A DNA stretch of 64,000 nt from positions 1-64,000 of the forward strand of contig NZ_JABUXU010000014.1 of assembly GCF_014897675.1 (NCBI RefSeq). Direction: 5' to 3'. The position numbers and the translations under genes were made by a program. Shown one piece after another: positions 61,097 to 64,000 of this stretch; position 1 is the stretch's first letter; each line of letters begins with the position of its first letter. The notes under the pieces are model-generated. The model saw nothing but the letters and a program-made list of their open reading frames with translations. It was not told the DNA's origin and ran no database searches. This DNA is from Advenella sp. FME57 (lineage in GTDB: Bacteria; Pseudomonadota; Gammaproteobacteria; Burkholderiales; Burkholderiaceae_B).

Positions 61097-62077
61097 ATGA
61101 AAACAATCCCTTCCGTAATGGCAATCACGCTGGCCACCAGCCTGAACGTAACAACGGCTTATGCCGACTCTACTTACCCAGACAAACCTGTAAGCGTAAT
61201 TATCGGCTTTTCGCCCGGCGGCCCAACAGATGCCATAGGTCGTGTCCTGTTCCGAAAAGTGGCCGATGTAATGAAAACACCGTTTGTGATTGAAAACCGA
61301 CCGGGTGCCGGCGGTAATATCGGATCGCAGGATTTGGCCCGGGCCAAGCCCGATGGCTACACGATCATGTACGGAACATCTTCGGTCACCACAGCACCAC
61401 CACTTTTCAAACGCGATGACCTGAATCCCGAAAAAGCGTTTGAAGCAGCCTCCTGCACGACCAAAGTTCCATTGATTCTATTGGTAAACAATAAAGTTCC
61501 GGCCGATAACGTGAATCAGTTCTACAAACTGGTTAAAGATAATCCCGGGAAATATTTTATGGGGTCCTCTGGAAACGGGGCTATCGACCATCTTGTGGCC
61601 ATGGAGATTGCCAGCAAGTTGGGACAACAGTTCCAGCATGTACCGTACAAGGGAAACGGCCCTGCACTGACCGATCTAGCCGCCGGCAACGTGAGTTTCA
61701 TGTATTCCGGCTCGTTCAATAGTGCCCTGCCCTTTATTCAGAAAGGTATTATCAAGGCACTGGCAGTTACATCGGAAAAACGTTCAAGCGCCCTGCCGGA
61801 GGTCCCGACTTTGAGCGAAAGTGTGACTGAACTCAAGGGCTATGATGCTGGCACCTGGCAGACTTTGCTCGCCCCCAAAAACACGCCGCCGGCGGTACTG
61901 AACACGCTTGATGATGCAGTGCAGACTGCATTGAAAGACGAGGAAGTCCTCAAAAGCCTGCACTATCAGGGCGCTGACATTATGCATATGTCTGCTGCAG
62001 AATGTCAGGCCTTTATCAAGAATGAATACACCCGCTGGTCAAAAACCATCAGCGATCTCAATTTGAGCGCCAAATAG
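61097..62077 (+). CDS. Bug family (TctC) periplasmic binding protein
   Basis: A 326-residue exported solute-binding protein. A signal peptide (about residues 1-23, ending AYA-D) is followed by TYPDKPVSVIIGFSPGGPTD, ENRPGAGGNIGSQDLARAKP and VPYKGNGPALTDLAAGNV, all typical Bug/TctC blocks. ATG 61097 is chosen, preceded by TTGGAGAC. It lies 41 bases after the CoA-transferase gene and should share its promoter. No TctAB permease is present nearby. Confidence 0.92.
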   Translation: MKTIPSVMAITLATSLNVTTAYADSTYPDKPVSVIIGFSPGGPTDAIGRVLFRKVADVMKTPFVIENRPGAGGNIGSQDLARAKPDGYTIMYGTSSVTTAPPLFKRDDLNPEKAFEAASCTTKVPLILLVNNKVPADNVNQFYKLVKDNPGKYFMGSSGNGAIDHLVAMEIASKLGQQFQHVPYKGNGPALTDLAAGNVSFMYSGSFNSALPFIQKGIIKALAVTSEKRSSALPEVPTLSESVTELKGYDAGTWQTLLAPKNTPPAVLNTLDDAVQTALKDEEVLKSLHYQGADIMHMSAAECQAFIKNEYTRWSKTISDLNLSAK

Positions 62078-62092
62078 TTCCCCCTGTGGCAA

Positions 62093-63370
62093 TCAGCCCT
62101 GACTTTGCTGCAATGCCTGATCCAGGTCAGCCAGAATATCGTCGATGTGCTCAATGCCAATAGAGAGCCTGACCATATCCTGGCTGACCCCGGCCTTCTC
62201 CAACTCCTGCTCGTTGAGCTGGCGGTGGGTGGTCGTGGCCGGGTGGCATGCCAGAGATTTGGCATCGCCAATATTTACCAGGCGCGTGATCAATTGCAGC
62301 GCATCAATAAAGCGCGCGCCGGCCTGGGCATCACCTTTGACGCCAAAGCACAGGATGGCCGATGGTTTACCACCCATATATTTGCGGGCCAGTTCGTGTT
62401 CCGGATGATCGGGCAGACCCGCATATTTCACCCAGCTGACTTGCTCATGCTTCTGCAGAAACTGTGCCACCTTCAGCGCATTTTCACAGTGGCGCTCCAC
62501 GCGCAATGCCAGCGTTTCAATACCCTGCAAAATCTGAAAGGCAGCCAGCGGAGCCAATGCGGCCCCCGTGTTGCGCAACGGGCCGACGCGACAACGCCCG
62601 ATAAAGGCCGCTTCGGCAAATGCTTCGGTATAGACCACGCCATGGTAGGCCGGATCTGGCTCATTCAGTACCGCAAACCGTTGCTTGTGCTCAGCCCAGG
62701 GGAACTTGCCGGAATCGACCACGGCCCCCGCAATGGTCGTGCCATGGCCGCCCATATATTTGGTCAGCGAATGCACAACAATATCGGCGCCGTGCTCAAA
62801 GGGACGGCACAGCGCCGGCGTTGCCACGGTGTTGTCCACGATTAGCGGGACCCCGTGCCGGTGCGCAGCGTCTGCCAGTGCGCGCAGATCAATCAGATTG
62901 CCAGCCGGGTTGCCAATGGATTCGCAGAACACCGCTTTGGTTTTGTCATCGATCAACGCTTCGAGCGCCGCAATATCATTGTGAGGCGCCATGCGCACCT
63001 CGATCCCCTGGCGTGGAAATGCGTGGGCAAACAGGTTATAGGTACCGCCATACAGTTTGCTGACCGATACAATATTGTCGCCAGCCTGGGTAATAGTCTG
63101 GATGGCATAGGTGATGGCTGCCATTCCCGAGGCGACCGCCAGCGCCGCAATCCCGCCTTCCAGGGCGGCTACGCGCTCTTCCAGCACCGCATTGGTCGGA
63201 TTCATGATACGCGAGTAGATATTGCCGGCAACTTTCAGATCGAACAGGTCGGCGCCATGCTGCGTATTATCAAAGGCAAAAGAGGACGTCTGATAAATGG
63301 GTACAGCGACTGCCTTGGTAGTGGGTTCCGGCGTGTAACCCGCATGAATGGCCAATGTCTCAAGCTTCAT
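62093..63370 (-). CDS. metY: O-acetylhomoserine sulfhydrylase
   Basis: A 425-residue PLP enzyme of the Cys/Met metabolism family that makes homocysteine from O-acetylhomoserine and sulfide. [20 protein letters not shown] and [22 protein letters not shown]-like sequence are typical MetY features, and the length fits. The PLP Lys is in [17 protein letters not shown] (about residue 208). AAAGGAG precedes ATG 63370. Its upstream region holds AT-rich repeats. It is convergent with the Bug gene. Confidence 0.93.
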   Translation of the reverse strand: MKLETLAIHAGYTPEPTTKAVAVPIYQTSSFAFDNTQHGADLFDLKVAGNIYSRIMNPTNAVLEERVAALEGGIAALAVASGMAAITYAIQTITQAGDNIVSVSKLYGGTYNLFAHAFPRQGIEVRMAPHNDIAALEALIDDKTKAVFCESIGNPAGNLIDLRALADAAHRHGVPLIVDNTVATPALCRPFEHGADIVVHSLTKYMGGHGTTIAGAVVDSGKFPWAEHKQRFAVLNEPDPAYHGVVYTEAFAEAAFIGRCRVGPLRNTGAALAPLAAFQILQGIETLALRVERHCENALKVAQFLQKHEQVSWVKYAGLPDHPEHELARKYMGGKPSAILCFGVKGDAQAGARFIDALQLITRLVNIGDAKSLACHPATTTHRQLNEQELEKAGVSQDMVRLSIGIEHIDDILADLDQALQQSQG

Positions 63371-63390
63371 TTCTTCTCCTTTCTGAAATC

Positions 63391-63440
63391 AAATATCAAG
63401 GTAAATATCAAATACCCTGAATGACATAATAAATATCTGA
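63391..63440. promoter_or_regulatory. AAATATCAA repeats in the metY leader
   Basis: AAATATCAA occurs at 63391-63399 and 63403-63411, 12 bases apart, and a third related AAATATCTGA starts at 63431. They lie 20-70 bases upstream of the metY ATG and could be a regulator binding array. I see no known SAM riboswitch. Confidence 0.35.
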
Positions 63441-63490
63441 TCCCGCTTTATACCCGACATCACCGGTTCTGTCAGCCTTCCAGTTGATCT

Positions 63491-64000
63491 TTACTTATGT
63501 GTTGGATATATATGCTGTTGCGCACTGGCCAGTTGCAAGGGGCCCTGTGCCTTGCTTTGGCCTGCGGCCAGTATTGCGCCCTGCGTGCGCCGGCCCTTGC
63601 GGTACTCATCGGGCGTGGTTCCCATCAGGCGGCGAAACATGCTGATGAATGCCGACGCGCTGCTGTAACCCAGATCCAGGCCAATCGCTTCCACGGTTTC
63701 TCCCCGATCAAGCCGCGCCAGCGAGGCCAGCACCTTGAGCCGCTGTCGCCATTCAACAAAAGACATGCCCAGATCACGCTGGCAACGGCGCATCAGTGTT
63801 CTCTCTGTAGTATGGCTGATCGCGGCAAACTCGGCGATCGTGCGTGCATCACCTGGATTGGCCTGCAGCGCCAGCAACACGGGCTTGAGCAAAGGATCGT
63901 CCGAAGTGGGCAGGTAGGTCCCGGCACAATCGGCCTGCTCCAGCTGATCCACCAACACCCGCAACAGGCGTTGTTCCTGTAACGTAGCGACAATGGCCGG
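63491..64000 (-). CDS. AraC family transcriptional regulator (partial)
   Basis: About 170 codons of the C-terminal part of an AraC-type regulator; the frame stays open to the window end, so the N-terminal ligand-binding domain lies outside. The two helix-turn-helix motifs are visible: ARTIAEFAAISHTTERTLMR, and later LDLGYSSASAFISMFRRLMG followed by TPDEYRKGRR. The C-terminal about 30 residues form an extra polar tail. It is upstream of metY in the same direction, but a control link is not shown. Confidence 0.85.
   Translation of the reverse strand, partial: PAIVATLQEQRLLRVLVDQLEQADCAGTYLPTSDDPLLKPVLLALQANPGDARTIAEFAAISHTTERTLMRRCQRDLGMSFVEWRQRLKVLASLARLDRGETVEAIGLDLGYSSASAFISMFRRLMGTTPDEYRKGRRTQGAILAAGQSKAQGPLQLASAQQHIYPTHK

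Noticed and set aside
63371-63490. SAM or SAH riboswitch before metY
   Set aside because: The leader is short and AT-rich, and I could not find the conserved cores of known classes.
1-64000. tRNA, rRNA, CRISPR arrays, intact transposases or integrases
   Set aside because: None recognised in any part of the window on either strand by reading; short or divergent copies cannot be fully excluded without a search.

Overview
The window looks like chromosome from a betaproteobacterium of the order Burkholderiales, most likely family Alcaligenaceae. I infer this from several things: two Bug-type (tripartite tricarboxylate) periplasmic binding proteins, the rppH/proS divergent pair, the zapB-like/zapA/6S RNA block, the ybgC-tolQRA-tolB-pal-cpoB cluster, a cioAB-type oxidase with a DUF2474 peptide, and four LysR regulators. 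Advenella or a relative is a reasonable guess, but no rRNA or other species marker is present. No tRNA, rRNA, CRISPR array or intact insertion sequence was recognised.

Layout. 1-1022 is non-coding and carries a cluster of TATATA-cored repeats. 1023-6540 holds a LysR regulator, then an MFS transporter, a DUF2848 protein and an amidase that look like an uptake-and-hydrolysis operon, then a glycolipid-binding-domain protein. 6590-10275 is the most unusual stretch. It has an unknown polytopic membrane protein, an Imm49-type immunity gene, a truncated TpsB (FhaC/CdiB-like) gene joined out of frame to what looks like the last codons of a toxin, and an azurin fragment. I read it as a collapsed two-partner-secretion/contact-dependent-inhibition locus. 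10289-12019 is a divergent Lrp regulator/4-hydroxyphenylpyruvate dioxygenase pair.

12366-20102 is housekeeping: msrA, a small cytochrome c, lgt, a SIMPL-domain protein, 6S RNA, zapA, a zapB-like coiled coil, a 3-hydroxyisobutyrate-dehydrogenase-like reductase, rppH and proS. 20156-25574 is the Tol-Pal envelope system, divided by terminator-like hairpins. 25641-31989 is mixed: an alpha/beta hydrolase, a ClC antiporter, a PCu(A)C copper chaperone, a GST, a DJ-1/PfpI protein, a DedA protein and an amino-acid binding protein. 32186-37855 is a Fur-box-preceded siderophore ABC importer (ATPase, binding protein, double-length permease) followed closely by a fused pabB-pabC.

38076-46977 holds an esterase, an adenine deaminase, the cioAB oxidase with a 52-residue DUF2474 peptide, a GDSL hydrolase, a LysR and an MFS exporter. 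47061-51065 is a LysR/Bug/hydrolase/class II aldolase neighbourhood. 51256-54272 has a DsbA-family protein and an SMR transporter, an HD-domain protein, an FMN reductase and a nitroreductase. 54363-58043 is a bacterial NHEJ pair (ligD, ku). 58174-64000 has arsC, a LysR divergent from a CoA-transferase/Bug pair, metY, and an AraC-type regulator cut by the window end.

All calls come from reading motifs, lengths and neighbours; no database search was run. Start codons were moved inward from the longest open frame where a better start was visible.
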